Source: Rhizoclosmatium globosum (lineage: Eukaryota > Chytridiomycota > Chytridiomycetes > Chytridiales > Chytriomycetaceae). Taken from it: a stretch of DNA of 64,000 nucleotides. Numbering within the stretch: the stretch's first letter is position 1; every line of letters begins with the position of its first letter. Location of the stretch: positions 62,001 through 126,000 of the forward strand of contig MCGO01000080.1 of the NCBI GenBank assembly GCA_002104985.1. Reading direction: 5' to 3'. The position numbers and the translations under genes are program-made. Below are positions 22,646-33,272 of this stretch, one piece after another. A model generated the notes under the pieces. The model ran no database searches. It had not been told where the DNA came from and was given only the letters and a program-made list of their open reading frames with translations.

Positions 22646-23778
22646 ATGCGAGCAGCATCAATACCGCTCGTGCGGGCCGGCAGCATTTCTTTCACATTCT
22701 TTGTGATTGAGCTAATAGCAGGGATCTGGGCCGGGTCGCTGGCGATTCAATCCGATGCCGTAAACCTGCTTATTGACGTCATCGGATACATACTAGCAGT
22801 CTTTAGCGTAGAAGGAGGAGGATGGGCGGCAACCGAAGGTACTCAAGGGAGGGTTACTATGATTAGCATCTAACGGGGGCACGTCAGACTTCACATTCGG
22901 GTTTGCACGACTCGAGCTTCTCGGAGCCCTCGCAGCAATTCTTTTAAACTGGGGCCTGGCCGTTGCGATGCTTGGCGGTGCCGTTTCAGCGCTGAAACAT
23001 CCGAGTGAGGTTGATGCACCAATTATGTTTGCTACGGCCTCGCTGGGCTTTGCACGGACACTTTGCATGGCTTTCGTGCTTCAGGAACGAAGTCTGAGTG
23101 AGGAGGATGTGGAGATGCTGCCTGTTGGTGATGAAGGAGGTGGTAGTGATCAGCAATTGGCCAACAACGACTCCGAAGACGAAGCTTCTCAAAACATCAA
23201 CGTGTCCGCTGCTATTGTGCGCACGATTGCTGATCTAGCTGGTGCTATCACTATCCTCATTTCCTCCATCATTCTCATGGTTAAACCGCACTGGAATCTT
23301 GTCGACCCTATCTGCACGATAGTCGTCTCGTTCATTATATTTGCCGCCTCATTTCCCTTGATGGAGCAATATATGCAAATTCTGATGGAAGGTATGATAG
23401 CTAACTTGTTGCCTCAACGTCGAAAATGAATACTCACATTCACATTCAGCTGCACCTGCTGACATTTCAGTTGATTCAATCAAGGAATCCCTTCAATCGA
23501 TACCCTCAGTAAAGTCAATAGATTCTGTCAAGATATGGACACTGACTCAAGGAAAGAATGCTTGTATTGTCTACCTGACTGTTGAACGCACTGCGCCAAA
23601 TTCAAAATCATCAAAAGAATCTGATTCAGACAGTTTTTCAGACGATATAACCAATGCCGTCGCGTCAAAATCGCGTGGAACAGAGCGACAGCATGACGTG
23701 GTCATGAAATCTATTCGACGAGCCCTCCATTCTCAATTTCGGATACAAGAGTCTTATATTGAACTACGATATACGTAA
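22646..23778 (+). CDS. Cation diffusion facilitator paralogue CDF-A, altered metal site
   Basis: Three exons, 22646..22838, 22888..23391 and 23450..23778. The TM segments of the CDF/ZnT fold are recognisable: FFVIELIAG, LAIQSDAVNLLIDVIGY, FGFARLELLGALAAILLNW, SAAIVRTIADLAGAITILISSIIL and LVDPICTIVVSFIIF. The cytosolic C-terminal domain (SIDSVKIWTLTQGKNACIVYL) is also present. The two HxxxD pairs that bind zinc in TM2 and TM5 of this family read NxxxD and RxxxD here, and the TM4-TM5 loop has no histidines. The frame is intact, so it is expressed-looking but probably not an ordinary Zn exporter. The other CDF genes at 25366, 28905 and 30503 are paralogues. Confidence 0.85.
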
Positions 23779-24403
23779 TGGGTGTCATCCTTATCTTATG
23801 CCTTGACTGTTTTATATATAGCACAAAGTTAAAGTAACACTTCATTCTTAATAATAATATCGCAACGGGTTGTATTTATAACATATTAGTTTATCTCTGT
23901 TGTCCTTTGACGCTCTTTGATTATAATGTTTGCATAAGTTTCTCTGAAAGGAGTGTGGCTGTATGAAATCTTCATACACTCAAAGTTTGTGTCCTTCTCG
24001 CCAACGCAATTCTTACTCACAGCACTCTCCCGAATGGATCTGCTGTAGATTATTGCAACTCGGATATTGTTAGTATGGAAAAGATTTTAACAATGTTCGG
24101 AATCGCTGACGCGGCACTGACAACATGTACATTAGAATAGCCAGATAATCCCGTAATGAAGCCTGGCAATTATTGCGGAAGTTTCAGCAACGGCGTTACA
24201 ACAAAATTCTGTGCAATACAACAAGCAATCGACATTCAACCTTGGGGTTGCCCAATTTGCAGTTGTTGTAACCATTGTCTTTGGAAACAATCTTCTAATT
24301 TTGAATGTAAATATATAGATGAAGATTATGTCTAGATCAGCCGCCAGATATCTAAGTCCGCAAAAACCATTAAAATCCAATTTACACCAAAACGACCACC
24401 AAC
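23779..24403. other. Intergenic, no gene seen
   Basis: About 625 nt of AT-rich sequence. A short palindrome (GTATGAAATCTTCATAC, about 23961) is the only structure I noticed. No open frame or RNA gene can be supported. Confidence 0.5.
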
Positions 24404-24796
24404 ATGACATTGATGTTGATCATCGGCATCCTTCTTGCAAGCACAGTCTACTCTCAGACCACGACCATTCTCTCCAGTGTTCCTCTGGACGCATGCACCA
24501 CTGACATTTTGAGTGTAGACACAATGTTTGCAGCTTGTGGTGTAGTGTCAAGTTCCCCAACCATCCCCGAAGCGACAGTGTCCAAATGCATCTGCGGTTC
24601 CACTGATAACGCGGCAGTTGTCCCCAAACTCGTCGCTCATTGTCCAGGCAATCAAGTGATTCTTCAAGGAACCCCGTCGTTGATCAATTCTACGGCATTG
24701 CAAACTTTGTGTGTTCAGTATAAGTCTGATGCGTTTGGAGCGCATGGAGCCTTCAGCTTTGTTGTTGGGATTGTTGTGTTGGTTTTTATGGTTTGA
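24404..24796 (+). CDS. Small secreted Cys-containing protein, probably GPI-anchored
   Basis: A single-exon gene of 130 residues. The N-terminus is a signal peptide (MTLMLIIGILLASTVYS). The mature part has six cysteines, including CGVVSS, KCICGS and HCPGNQ, enough for three disulphides. The last 18 residues are hydrophobic (FSFVVGIVVLVFMV) after a small-residue stretch, the usual form of a GPI signal. The Cys spacing does not fit the eight-Cys CFEM domain and I do not recognise the family. A cell-surface or wall protein is the safest reading. Confidence 0.65.
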   Translation: MTLMLIIGILLASTVYSQTTTILSSVPLDACTTDILSVDTMFAACGVVSSSPTIPEATVSKCICGSTDNAAVVPKLVAHCPGNQVILQGTPSLINSTALQTLCVQYKSDAFGAHGAFSFVVGIVVLVFMV

Positions 24797-24945
24797 GTGT
24801 TATGAAGGAATTTATGCATACCTCGATTTGAATAATCTCGCCAGCAATAAAAGGCCAGTCAGTAAAAACTAATTTGTGTGAACATAATGTGTAGTGTCTG
24901 CAAAGTAGAAGGATTAATTAAGAAATATGTGGGTTTTATTGCACG

Positions 24946-25017
24946 CGCCCAATGGTCTAGTAGTATGATACTTCTTTAGGGTAGAAGTGGTCCCGGGTTC
25001 AATTCCCGGTTGGGCCC
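24946..25017 (+). tRNA. tRNA-Pro (AGG)
   Basis: A 72-nt cloverleaf with D-arm TGGTCTAGTAGTATGATA, an anticodon stem CTTCT/AGAAG around the loop TTAGGGT (anticodon AGG), and T-arm CCGGGTTCAATTCCCGG. The acceptor stem pairs CGCCCAA with TTGGGCC, leaving one terminal C-C mismatch. No intron. Very close to the eukaryotic tRNA-Pro consensus. Confidence 0.9.
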
Positions 25018-25365
25018 CTCTTTTATACATGCAGAGGCGGGAGACGTGAGGCGGAGTAGGAGGTTTGGGCTGCAACGTGCATTCCAACTTGTCGAGAGTT
25101 GTCCCGAAGGCTCACCTAGACGGAATCCAAGATAATTCTGCGAATATTGTGAAGATAGTTTTTGAATGCAGAGCTCTGTGCAGAGCTGGCGAATTTCATA
25201 TAAACAGGTGGATGGCAAGTGCTTATTTCCTTGATCTACGCATAATAGGTACCAAGCGTTTCGATCAACCAAATAATCCATCGTATTTGTGCAGTCATGG
25301 CTTCAATGGGATATAGGACAGTTTTCGGATGTTGTGCAACCAATCAGTGGCAATCTGCAAGAAAG
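25018..25365. other. Intergenic between tRNA-Pro and CDF-B
   Basis: About 350 nt. It includes the tRNA terminator region and the presumed promoter of CDF-B. No gene seen. Confidence 0.45.
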
Positions 25366-26485
25366 ATGACTTCAGCTGCAACACCTCTCCTCCGCGCCAC
25401 CATCATAGCATTCACATTCTTTATTCTTGAGCTGATTGCTGGTTGGATGTCCGGATCGCTGGCGATCGTGAGCGATGCACTGTCCTTGTTTCAGTCTTCC
25501 GTTGGATTTGCAGTTGGATGGGCTGCGATTCACATGGCTGAATGGGGTCCAACAAGGCGTAAGATTCACCTTGCTTGTACGTCATTAGTTCACACTGGCT
25601 TGCTTAGGGCATACCTTTGGTTTTGCAAGAGTTGAACTGCTCGGATCAATGATCACTGTCATACTCAACTGGTGCGTTTTCATGTTAGCTCGCTTGTTAC
25701 TATATATACTCAGCGGATTCCTCATTGCACCATAATAAGGCTGCTGGCAATAGGACTTCTCCTTCAAGCTTCCATGTCTCTCCAATACCCGACCCTCTCC
25801 AACCCTCACATCATGCTTCCAATCTCTCTCATTTCTTTATTCAGGAACTTGACAACGCTTCTGCTTCTCATTCCTCCATCTCCTATGCCAACAACCGAAC
25901 AAACACCACTTCTTCAGCATTCAAGACCAATTCAGCCACCAAACCTGAATCTTAAAACTGCGTTCATATCATCACTATCTGATACAATTTGCTCTGCTCT
26001 GCTTCTTCTTGCATCATGTCTTCTTCTTCAGCATCCTGATTCCACAAAAATCGACCCTGCTTTTACAATTGCAATAGCTATCGTGAATATCGTGTCATCA
26101 TTTCCGTTGCTCAATCAGTATCTATCCATCATACTTGAAGGCGTACCTTCACACTTGTGCGCAGAAGAAATACGAAGTGACTTGCTCGAAACTTTCCCGT
26201 TCATAAATGCAATTCACTCTGTCAATGTTTGGACTCCGCGAAATTTGTATATTGAATATTTCTCTTGGTCCGTCGTATTCGCTTCCCAGACGAGTTATTA
26301 GTGCAAAATCAGTTGAGGTGGAAAGTGATTCCAGTTGTTCAGATGATGAAAGCGAGACTGAAGTTGAGAACTGTTCTTGTGAGGGACGAAACTCGATGAA
26401 ATTACATCGTTCAACGAAGCGAAGTATAGCTGAATATTTACGAAGAGTGTATTCGATCGAAAGAACTGTGCTTGAAATCTCATAA
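25366..26485 (+). CDS. Degenerate cation diffusion facilitator paralogue CDF-B
   Basis: Three exons: 25366..25558, 25608..25671 and 25740..26485, introns of 49 and 68 nt. The CDF fold is visible (FFILELIAGWMSGSLAIVSDA, HTFGFARVELLGSMITVILNW, IDPAFTIAIAIVNIVSSFPLLNQYL). The metal site is gone: TM2 has SxxxS and TM5 SxxxD in place of HxxxD/HxxxD, and there is no His loop. A one-base frame break near 26245 separates VWTPRNLYI from LNISLGPSY and the rest of the C-terminal domain. Even without the break this would not be a normal Zn transporter. It is either a pseudogene in progress or a non-transporting paralogue. The break may be a sequencing error, as elsewhere in this window. Confidence 0.65.
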
Positions 26486-26553
26486 AGATACTGTTAAAAC
26501 GATGGATACTATTTATTTGAAAATCTATGGGAACATTAAGCCAACCAAGAGCC

Positions 26554-27808
26554 TTAGAAGAGCAAAGCAGCCACAACAGCGACTGCAAGAGCAGCGAATG
26601 GCTTAACACCAGCGGAGTAGAGTGCAGTGGCAGCTGGGGCTTGGTACTGGTACTGAACTGGGCAGTTCTTCAATGGCCAGGCAGCAGCAGAGTAGGAGTC
26701 GGAGTTTCCGAGGGATGGGAGTCCCCAGTTGTCGTTCAAGGTAGCAACGATGGAGTTGTGGTCGTACTTTCCATCGATGGTGGTTCCCTCGTAACAAGAA
26801 ACAGCAGATCCGAGCAAGACTCCGTAAACCTGGTTGTTGGTCTTGTCACCTGGGCAGTTGTTGACAAGGTCGAGACAGGTAGAGTTGACGGCACCAATGC
26901 TGGAGTAGTGGAGGGAGTAAGCAATGTCGTTCTCGTCGAAGGTGATGTGGACAAGGGTACGACGGGAGTTCAAGTAAGCAGAGTTGTTCAAGTCAACCAA
27001 GAACTTGGCCAACCACTGAGCAGAGTAGTCAATACCAGCCATTGGAGTTGGGTCGTTGGCAACAATTGGAGCAGCATCTCCTGGCCAGTCGTGGGAATCG
27101 TCGACTTGGTTTGGAACAAAGTAGACGTAGTCTGGGAAAGAATCAGCCTTGACAGCGGCAGCCCAGTCCTTCTCGGAGAAAACGTGCTTGGTGCAACGGT
27201 CAACATTCTGGTTGATGGAAGTGAAGGACATGAATGGGTTGTGCTTGCGCTTGTATTCACGGTTCTTGGCACCAACGCTGGTGGAGTTAACACCCTCGAA
27301 GGTGATGAGTGGACCAGTTCCTGAACCATCGTCAGTGTAGCAGACGGTGGCGTTTCCCTGTGAGGTTTCGGTAAGTATTGTAAATCAAAACACTAGAAAC
27401 ACGTACTGGGTAGTTCTCAGAGTAGATTCCCCAAGAGAGACCAGCAGCCTCCAAAGAGTCAGCAATCATCTTGGAGCCGTCAATGTCGTACATGTTGTCA
27501 CCGTTGTCACCAGTGATCTCAGCACCAACAGTCTTTCCGTTGATGGAGTAGTTACCCTGCTTAAGACCACGGAAGGTGGATTGAGCAATGGTAGACCAGT
27601 AGTTTGGCTGGGATGGGTGGACGGTACCGTGGTAGTCGGTGAATTCAACACCAGACTTGAGGAGGGAAGCGTACTCGGAGTTACGGAGGACGTTGATGGC
27701 ATCCTCGTTCTCCATGACGATGAAGATGTAGTTGTCAAAGTACTTTCCGACTGGGGCGGCAGCCATGGCAGTGGCAGCAAGGGCGAGGACAGAGGCGACA
27801 GCGACCAT
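26554..27808 (-). CDS. Secreted phosphoesterase (acid phosphatase type), copy B
   Basis: Two exons, 27808..27407 and 27357..26554, with a 49-nt intron at the identical codon as copy A. Signal peptide VAVASVLALAATAMAAA, then VMENED, GTVHPSQPNYWSTIAQS, SWGIYSENYP, KHNPFMSF, VPNQVDDSHD and HITFDENDIAYS. All motif residues of the family match copy A. The first 110 residues and the last 100 residues are nearly identical to copy A, while the middle (PGDAAPIVANDPTP) is divergent and longer. The C-terminus is again Ala/Val hydrophobic. The codon bias is as strong as in copy A. It shares the 18-bp upstream element with copy A, so the two are probably co-regulated. Confidence 0.85.
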
Positions 27809-28904
27809 TTGTGTTTGCGTGAGAGATTTCTGGAGTTCCTAATGAGCAGCCGCTCTTCGTTTTTAGTTCCAGGGAGATGGGCTTGCCGCGCGTGCTAGTT
27901 CTTGATTAAAAATCTTGGGTCTTGGCGTTCTCAAAAGTGGGTCCTCATTCGATCAACAAGCTTCGTGCGATGCTATCTTTACGTTTTTATGTGTTATGTC
28001 AAGTTAAGCGACTTGTGTATCATGGATGTAGTGTCAGTTGGCAGATTGGTGATGGAAGGTAATTTACAGATCGAAAGAGCACGTTTTCACTCACCCATGT
28101 CTGTCTCTCGAAAGTTCATGGCAACAGCACCTTCATCGCTTTATGCGTTCAAGTTATGAAAATTTAATAGTTGTTTTAATCAAGTCTGCAGAAGATAATG
28201 AAGCCGCTCTAGAGGCGGCAGAATGGTCAACTTGCAAGAAAAATGTAAGAGAAAGAAGTTCCAACAAGACTCTTTGCGTGGCCAGGGCTTTGCGTGGCCA
28301 GGGAATAGTTGAGGGTTCGGGAACAACATAAGCGTGAAGTTGAAGGCACTGCCATTTGATGAGCATAATAGTAACTACCAGGAAAGCTTTACAACTGATT
28401 ATTTTGATATGCTGTATGACAGCTTTTCTTCGTCCAACCTTTGTGCGATACTCTAGAAAGGCGCAGAAAGAGAAGTTTGGATGCCTGGAGCCTTCTGTCC
28501 CTCCACTTTTATCCTCCTCTTCTGTATACATAAAGATTGTCTTGGAATATTCACACATGGTTTTTAATTGTGCTTTGCAGGTTGTAACGCCTTTGTTCAA
28601 CTTACGACTCAGAGGCAGAGTAGATACCCATGCCAAATTCTCCCTACCTTATTGTCCCTTACTAGTTTCATCGCATTACTGATCATTCTATTCAATATGA
28701 AACGGTAGCAAGTACAGTAGAAGTGTCTACTTAAGATGTTTGTAAGCTGGACTTGCCAAGCTGTTTCCGAACGTGCGTGCATCCATCCATGATTAAAAGC
28801 GTTTCGAAATTGGGGCACACGCTGAAAGCAACGAAATTTTTTGTGTTGGACTGCATGCCCTTTGTTTCCACCTGCAAACGAAGTCCAGCCAAGCAAATTC
28901 GTAG
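27809..28904. other. Intergenic, divergent promoter between phosphoesterase B and CDF-C
   Basis: About 1.1 kb, the largest gene-free stretch in the left half. Open frames on both strands are short and lack recognisable features. It contains the 18-bp element at 27877 near its left edge. I see nothing else I can support. Confidence 0.5.
27877..27894 (-). promoter_or_regulatory. 18-bp element, second copy
   Basis: ATGGGCTTGCCGCGCGTG (plus strand), 69 nt upstream of the phosphoesterase B start codon. It matches the element at 21891 in 16 of 18 positions while flanking sequence is unrelated, which suggests constraint. Confidence 0.55.
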
Positions 28905-30185
28905 ATGACACCTGCATCGCTTCCCCTTGTTAGAGCAGGACTTATTTGCTTTACCTTCTTTTTGGTTGAGTTGATTGCGGGGCTTTGGTGTGGATCGCTT
29001 GCTATCCTGTCAGACTCGGTTCACTTGTTTACGGATGTTATTGGATATGCTGTTGCTGTTGCTGCAGTTGAGATTGGTACTTGGCAGGCTACAAAGAGTA
29101 AGTTTTAGGCTTTCGGTTGTGAAGGGGCTGTGGCTATGGATGTTATGGCCTTATCCGTTCACCTTATTCCATAACATACTAACCTACTTCATTCTTCAGC
29201 ATACACATTCGGCTTCGCACGAGTTGAGCTTATTGGAGCCCTGATCTCTCTGTTCCTGACATGGAACCTGTGCTTCGGTCTCATTGAAGAAGCGCTCAAC
29301 AGAATCCACGAACCACAGGAAATCAACGTTGTCGCCATGCTCGTTTCAGCAATCTTTGGTGTCGCTGCAAACACATTCATGGCATTCACCCTCCAAGATC
29401 CACACGATCTCCACGACGACGACAACCATCACCACCTTCACTTTGGAGCTCATGATAGCGACGGCGAAAGCGAAGACTCTATCCACCTTGAATCAAAATC
29501 TAACCCGGAAACATCGACCCTTTGCAATAGCGAGGTGGCGGATATTGAATCTCAACAACTGCCACCCAAGAAGAAACAAAACATCAACATCCAGGCGGCG
29601 ATGGTTCATATTCTTGGAGACCTTCTTGGATCCATTTCAATTTTAATCGCGGCGCTTGTGCTCGTCTTTAAACCGTCATACACTTTTGTTGACCCACTTT
29701 GCACGATCGTGTTTGCGTGCATTATCTTTGCATCGTCGATTGGTCTTGCGCAGCAGTATATTATGATTCTGATGGAAACGTGTCCAGGAGAAATTAATGT
29801 TGATCAAGTGAAGGAGGGTGTGGAAGGATTGAATGGGGTTGTTAGAGTTGAGGATTGTAAAGTGTGGTGTCTGACGCGGGGAAAGGATTGTTGTATTGTT
29901 GTTGTGGTTGTAGAAGCAAAAGTCGTTGAGAATATAGATGTGGGGACTGAGGTAGTGAAGGAGAAGTCGGGAAGTGCGTTTATGGGGTTGGATGAGCAGC
30001 ATGATTTGTATTCCTCTGAAGATGTCACGGCGACGGTTCTTGAAATGGAGGAGAGGCGGTTGGTTCAGTTCGAGGAACCACAAGGAGAAGAGAATGGTTA
30101 CAACGCCATGTTGTCGAAAATTCGGAATTACTTGAAACAGGAATATGGGTTTGATGAAATAACCGTTGAAGTTCGAGTGGCGTAA
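28905..30185 (+). CDS. Cation diffusion facilitator (Zn transporter) CDF-C
   Basis: Two exons, 28905..29097 and 29200..30185, with a 102-nt intron. It has six TM segments of the CDF/ZnT type. TM2 carries VHLFTD (HxxxD) and TM5 carries VHILGD (HxxxD), the tetrahedral Zn site. The loop between TM4 and TM5 is His/Asp-rich (HDLHDDDNHHHLHFGAHD). The C-terminal cytosolic domain begins after MILMETCPGEINVDQV and is extended by an acidic insert (EKSGSAFMGLDEQ). Expected to export Zn (or a similar divalent cation) from the cytosol into an organelle or out of the cell. A close paralogue lies directly downstream. Confidence 0.9.
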
Positions 30186-30502
30186 TGCCATGGACAGCGG
30201 GGTACGCTCCTTAACTTATTGATAGATAGTTTGTATTGATTGTAATAGAATGAATTTAGTCTTATTATTTATTCTGCTTTTGATGGACGGACTCAACCCA
30301 GCCAATCAGAAACCACTGATGAACATCAGCCATGAACGACAATGCAAAGCCAACCGCATTAAGGAATCAATTCCTCTGAAATACTCCAAATCGTTTCCTG
30401 CAGAATCAATTCCGTGTTCCTTTCATCAAAGTGTTCCAGCCACAACACATCGACTTCAGAATTGAAACTGAAACTGAAACTCTCGAAAGAAACCATCCAC
30501 AC

Positions 30503-31771
30503 ATGATACCCAACACCTTCGCATCACTCAGCCTAACTCCAAAATCAAAGCCACTTGCTCGAGCAGGCCTCATCTGTTTCACCTTCTTCCTGATACAGCT
30601 GGCAACAGGGTTATACTGCCACTCCCTGGCGATCCTCTCGGACTCTGTGCATCTCTTCACGGATGTAATTGGATACTGTGTTGCAGTCGCTGCAGTTGAG
30701 ATTGGAGGGACTTGGGGGCCTACTTCAAGTATGTGCAACACCTCCCCTTGTCATCAACCACCCTTGTCATTAACTCTGCACATTTCAGCGTATACATTCG
30801 GATTCGCAAGAGTAGAGCTTATCGGTGCTTTAATATCTCTGTTTCTGACTTGGAACCTCTGTTTTGGGTTGATTGAGGAAGCATTGAACCGATTCCATGA
30901 GCCCCAGGAAATCAACGTGGTTGCCATGCTTGTATCCGCGATATTCGGTGTCGCTGCGAATACGTTTATGGCGTTTACATTACAAGATCCTCACGATGTG
31001 CTCGCTGTCGGTGAAAGCCACAATCATCACCATCACCACCATATATCCGATGACGACGACGCCTGCGAAAAGGGGACATCTTCGTTACACTCAAGCACAT
31101 CTTCCCTCATCCCTGCCTCACCCACCTCCCAAACCCCACCTCTCACCACTACCACTTCAACACAACAACAACAACCCCGCCAAAACATAAACATCCAAGC
31201 CGCGCTTATCCACATCCTCGGAGACATCCTCGGCTCCCTCTCAATCCTCCTTGCATCCCTCATCCTCCTCTTCAAACCCACGTACACATTCGTAGACCCC
31301 CTGTGCACGATCCTCTTCGCCTGTATCATATTCGCGTCGTCTGTGGGGCTTGCAAGGGAGTATGTGTTGATACTGATGGAGACGTGTCCGGAGGGGGTGA
31401 AGGTTGGGGATGTGAGGGGCGGGGTTTTGGAGGCGGTTGAAGGGGTTGTGAGGGTGGAGGAGTGTCGGGTTTGGAGTTTGACTAGAGGGGTTGAGTGTTG
31501 TGTTTTGGTTGTTGTTGTGCGGGAGGATGCGGTGGAGGGTGTGAAAGGGGTGAGGGGGAGGGAGTTGAAAGGGGGGAGTGCGTTTATGGGGTTGGATGGG
31601 GAGCAATATTCGTCGGAGGATGTTACGACTGTTGTTGAGATGGAGGAAAGTTATGAGTTGATTGATGGGGGTGAAGAGCGGGGACATAATGCTTTGGTTG
31701 CGAGGATTCGAGAGTACTTAACCAGGGAGTTCGGGTTTCATCAAGTTACCATCGAAATACGGTTGCAATAA
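30503..31771 (+). CDS. Cation diffusion facilitator (Zn transporter) CDF-D
   Basis: Two exons, 30503..30728 and 30789..31771. The ATG at 30503 is the first in the frame, since the upstream open stretch starts with GTG. The 60-nt intron has no stop and a length divisible by three, so retention would only insert 20 residues. TM2 (VHLFTD) and TM5 (IHILGD) keep both HxxxD pairs, and the loop is His-rich (HNHHHHHH followed by acidic residues). Sequence is very close to CDF-C across the TM region, including FGVAANTFMAFTLQDPHD. It has the same role as CDF-C: Zn export from the cytosol. The 317 nt before the start hold no other gene. Confidence 0.9.
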   Translation: MIPNTFASLSLTPKSKPLARAGLICFTFFLIQLATGLYCHSLAILSDSVHLFTDVIGYCVAVAAVEIGGTWGPTSSMCNTSPCHQPPLSLTLHISAYTFGFARVELIGALISLFLTWNLCFGLIEEALNRFHEPQEINVVAMLVSAIFGVAANTFMAFTLQDPHDVLAVGESHNHHHHHHISDDDDACEKGTSSLHSSTSSLIPASPTSQTPPLTTTTSTQQQQPRQNINIQAALIHILGDILGSLSILLASLILLFKPTYTFVDPLCTILFACIIFASSVGLAREYVLILMETCPEGVKVGDVRGGVLEAVEGVVRVEECRVWSLTRGVECCVLVVVVREDAVEGVKGVRGRELKGGSAFMGLDGEQYSSEDVTTVVEMEESYELIDGGEERGHNALVARIREYLTREFGFHQVTIEIRLQ

Positions 31772-32263
31772 AATGCTTATCCTTAGTGTATCGAATGTTG
31801 AATATAAGCCTCTTACTGTATCACTCAGGCACTCAAAATCAACAGTCTTCAATAAAAGGTTAAACTCATCAGATGTACATCTAAAAAGCTAAATATTTAT
31901 TCCGTCCACTACAAAACACGGGCACTCAAAAATAACATTCCATGAAACAGAAAGGGCTATCTACAATGAAGTTAAAAGTTACAAAGGGGAGGTACAGAGA
32001 CGTTGTGACTCCGGCCAATAAGAAAATGGATAAGAGAAATGGGGGATAAGGATTTCTAGAGAACTGCGAGAAGAATGGGGGCAGAGTTGAATAATTGACT
32101 GGGGAGGAGAGAGAGAGGGAAGAAGAGTGGAGAGAGCGAGAGAGAAGAGAGGAGAAGAAGGGAATAGATAACATATGTACAGAACAAAAAACAAAAAGAC
32201 TAAAATAATGGCTGGTGGAGGTGGTGTAGTGATAGACACTTCAAATTTGAAATCAAGTGGACA
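31772..32263. other. Convergent 3' regions with a homopurine tract
   Basis: Between the stop codons of CDF-D and the homeodomain gene. Around 32095-32165 the plus strand is almost pure purine (GA-rich, many GAGAGA runs), capable of unusual DNA structure. It lies in the presumed 3' untranslated region of the homeodomain gene. No gene seen. Confidence 0.55.
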
Positions 32264-33272
32264 TCAAATACGTCTTCTTCGGGCATTAATAAACCAGTTG
32301 TTGACTTGCTTCAATTCCAATCCGCATTCAGCAGCAAGAAGTCTCTTGACATCAATAGATGGGTACGGGTCATGTCTGTTACTGTCAAGCCAAGCCGTGA
32401 GAACATCAAGGACCTCTGGAGTAAAGTTTGCACGGGGTTTCGAGGACGCGTGGTTTGGAACTGGTGGCGAGAGAGAAGAAGTGCGTGTGGAAGCAGTTGA
32501 GTGGCGACGAGAGTGGGTGGTACTTGTCACGGGAGACGGAGGCTGTTGCTTTTGAGATGGCAGTTGGTGGAGAAGGGTGGTAGTAGGACTGCTAACAGCA
32601 AGAGTTAGTATTGATTGAATAGTAGGTACTCGGTTGAAGGCAAGGGTGGGTATCAAGGTTCAGAATGCTGTCATTCTGTGTACAAGCAAGGCAACCCCTG
32701 ATTCACCACACCTACTGCCACCAGCCACCAACCATTGAAACACAACCACTACATACCTTGTAAACAGCTGAACCTGTGGCGCAAATCCCTGACACGGCAC
32801 CGGAGACAGAGAGTGAGAGTGAGACGGAAGAGTGAGTGGCACCACACCACCACTCGTTCTCGTTCCAACTGACGGACTCGTCGCAAGCACAACAACCGAA
32901 GCCGATCTCGCACGACGCGTGGCAGTGTTCGAATTGAGTAGTTTGATCGCTGTTGTTGTTGATCCAAATGGCCAATTGAATGCCGCTTTCGATTCACAAA
33001 CGAACTTGGATAAAGCGAGACTGGCGAAAAGGCAGTCACTGGAACTGGAACGGGTGCCATTTCAATGTCGTCTTCGTCTTCGTCGTCGTCGTTGTCTTCG
33101 CAGTCTGTCTCGCTGTCAAAGGAGTCCAGTGTCAAGAGTGGCGAACTTGGCGAAGGCGACGGAGAAGGAGAACTGGCTGTAGTACTAGTAGGTGTGGTGG
33201 TATAGTGCTGGTAGATGCACTCGCAGAAAGCACTTCGCAGGCAACAAGGGCAAGGGTGTCAAGTGGTGTCAT
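32264..33272 (-). CDS. TALE-class homeodomain transcription factor
   Basis: Exon 1 begins at ATG 33272 (MTPLDTLALVACEVL). Exon 2 (32591..32264) follows an intron of about 165 nt (32756..32592). The C-terminus is a KN/TALE homeodomain: NFTPEVLDVLTAWL, then the three-residue extension region SNRHDPYPS, and helix 3 NNWFINARRRR, with the WFxNxRR signature intact. The protein stops one residue later. N-terminally there is a Ser/Thr/Pro-rich acidic region with DSETDCEDNDDDEDEDD. In exon 1 the best coding frame shifts by one base at about 33205 and 32940; both fit loss of a single A. TALE factors in fungi act in mating-type or developmental control. The target is unknown here. Confidence 0.8.

Noticed and set aside
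23950..23990. Palindrome GTATGAA/TTCATAC as a transposon end or terminator
   Set aside because: A single 7-bp inverted repeat in AT-rich DNA, with no partner copy or target duplication nearby.
24976..25281. Minus-strand frame ending in RELNPGPLLP
   Set aside because: It reads through tRNA-Pro. This peptide ending is a common artefact of translating tRNA T-arms.
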